A DNA stretch of 6,143 nt. It comes from Saprospirales bacterium. GTDB taxonomy: Bacteria > Bacteroidota > Bacteroidia > Chitinophagales > JADJOU01. Shown here piece after piece: positions 5,487 to 6,143 of the stretch. A program made the position numbers and the translations under genes. The DNA lies in assembly GCA_947461165.1 (NCBI GenBank), contig CANHJR010000079.1, positions 1 through 6,143 of the forward strand, in the 5' to 3' direction. How positions within the stretch are numbered: position 1 is the stretch's first letter; every line of letters begins with the position of its first letter. A model generated the notes under the pieces. That model was not told where the DNA came from, did no database searches, and was given only the letters and a program-made list of their open reading frames with translations.

Positions 5487-6143
5487 ATGAAGACATAATC
5501 GCTTATACTAAAGATTTACATTTCTATCTCAACGGGCTTGGTGATGAAGAAGTCGCTTTTGCACAGTCCAAGTACATGAGAGATCGATTTCCGTTTATTG
5601 GGTTAAACCAAATTCATCGAAAAAAATACTGGAAAGAGTTTCAGGATATGAATGGCAGTCCAAAAAGTGATGAACTAATTCCATTCATGTATGCTTGTAT
5701 CGACCATCCAGAAAGGGAATTGTGGTATATCGCTTTGGACCATTTGATTAAAAACAAAAATAAACTTTCGCCTTCAAGCCTAGGCGATATAAAAAACCTA
5801 ATCGTTGCAAGTGATTGGTGGGATGTTGTCGACCTGGCAGCATCTAATTTGTTAGGAACGCTTGCACTTCATAACCGAGAAATGCAAGCTGAAATGAACT
5901 CTTGGATAGACGATCAAAATTATTGGCTTCGACGGACAGCGATCATATACCAGTTGAAATTCGGTGCCCAAACAAACGAAGCGATACTCTATGATCATAT
6001 TCGAAAAACAAGTCATGAAAAAGAATTTTTTATTAGGAAAGCAATTGGTTGGTCATTGAGGCAATACGCCAAATTCAACCCCAATTCTGTCCGAAACTTT
6101 ATCGATACCACTGAATTATCGGCATTAAGTAAAAAAGAGGCGA
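5483..6143 (+). CDS. AlkD-type DNA alkylation repair protein (DNA glycosylase), 3' truncated
   Basis: The frame starts at ATG 5483, inside the TGA of the lysozyme-like gene (ATGA overlap), and stays open to the right edge. This gives 220 codons of an expected roughly 225-240, so only a short C-terminus is missing. It begins MNEDIIAYTKDLHFYLNGLG and contains KYMRDRFPFIGLN at 30-42, then a series of helical repeats. Next come SDWWDVVDLAAS (110-121), NYWLRRTAI (146-154), and FFIRKAIGWSLRQYAK (182-197). These are hallmarks of the HEAT-like-repeat AlkC/AlkD family, which excises N3- and N7-alkylated purines without base flipping. By recall of Bacillus cereus AlkD (W109, D113, R148, W187), the equivalents here are about W113, D117, R150 or R151, and W190, all present. 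Co-translation with a cell-wall hydrolase gives no obvious functional hint. Confidence 0.93.
   Translation, partial: MNEDIIAYTKDLHFYLNGLGDEEVAFAQSKYMRDRFPFIGLNQIHRKKYWKEFQDMNGSPKSDELIPFMYACIDHPERELWYIALDHLIKNKNKLSPSSLGDIKNLIVASDWWDVVDLAASNLLGTLALHNREMQAEMNSWIDDQNYWLRRTAIIYQLKFGAQTNEAILYDHIRKTSHEKEFFIRKAIGWSLRQYAKFNPNSVRNFIDTTELSALSKKEA

Noticed and set aside
3066..6143. The right half as a novel defence or phage-lysis module, because of the lysozyme and DNA repair genes
   Set aside because: No nuclease, toxin, holin, integrase, phage structural gene or att-like repeat is present, and each gene belongs to a common chromosomal family.

Overview
The window reads as an ordinary chromosomal segment of a free-living member of the Bacteroidota. 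The evidence is a low to moderate GC content, start codons without Shine-Dalgarno sequences, several upstream boxes matching the Bacteroidota -7 element TAnnTTTG, and protein families common in that phylum. A Cytophagia-type marine or soil bacterium would fit, but that finer placement is inference. No phage, insertion sequence, CRISPR array or recognisable defence system is visible.

Layout, left to right. The left edge carries the 3' end of a gene (2-253, +), probably a DUF457/YdjM-type membrane metal-dependent hydrolase. It converges on a small Mpo1-like (DUF962) membrane protein gene (296-745, -). That gene diverges from purA (874-2133, +), the adenylosuccinate synthase of AMP synthesis. 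A MarC-family membrane protein gene (2228-2809, +) follows with its own likely promoter. Facing it on the minus strand is tRNA-Ser(UGA) (2859-2943), with a -7 promoter box directly upstream and a strong intrinsic terminator 4 bases past its 3' end.

The right half has two gene pairs that diverge from a 119-bp intergenic region. Leftward runs a dinB-like gene (4186-4629), which overlaps a GT4 glycosyltransferase gene (3066-4193) by 8 bases. The best promoter in the window, TTTG-N19-TAGATTTG, lies just upstream of the dinB-like gene. Rightward runs a membrane-anchored GH25 lysozyme-like gene (4749-5486). It overlaps by 4 bases (ATGA) an AlkD-type DNA alkylation repair gene (5483 to the right edge).

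The genes are mostly independent housekeeping or accessory functions. Each of the two coupled pairs joins an envelope or glycan gene to a gene of a family with DNA-damage associations (DinB-fold; AlkD). This is intriguing but may be coincidence. No gap between genes exceeds 130 bases.
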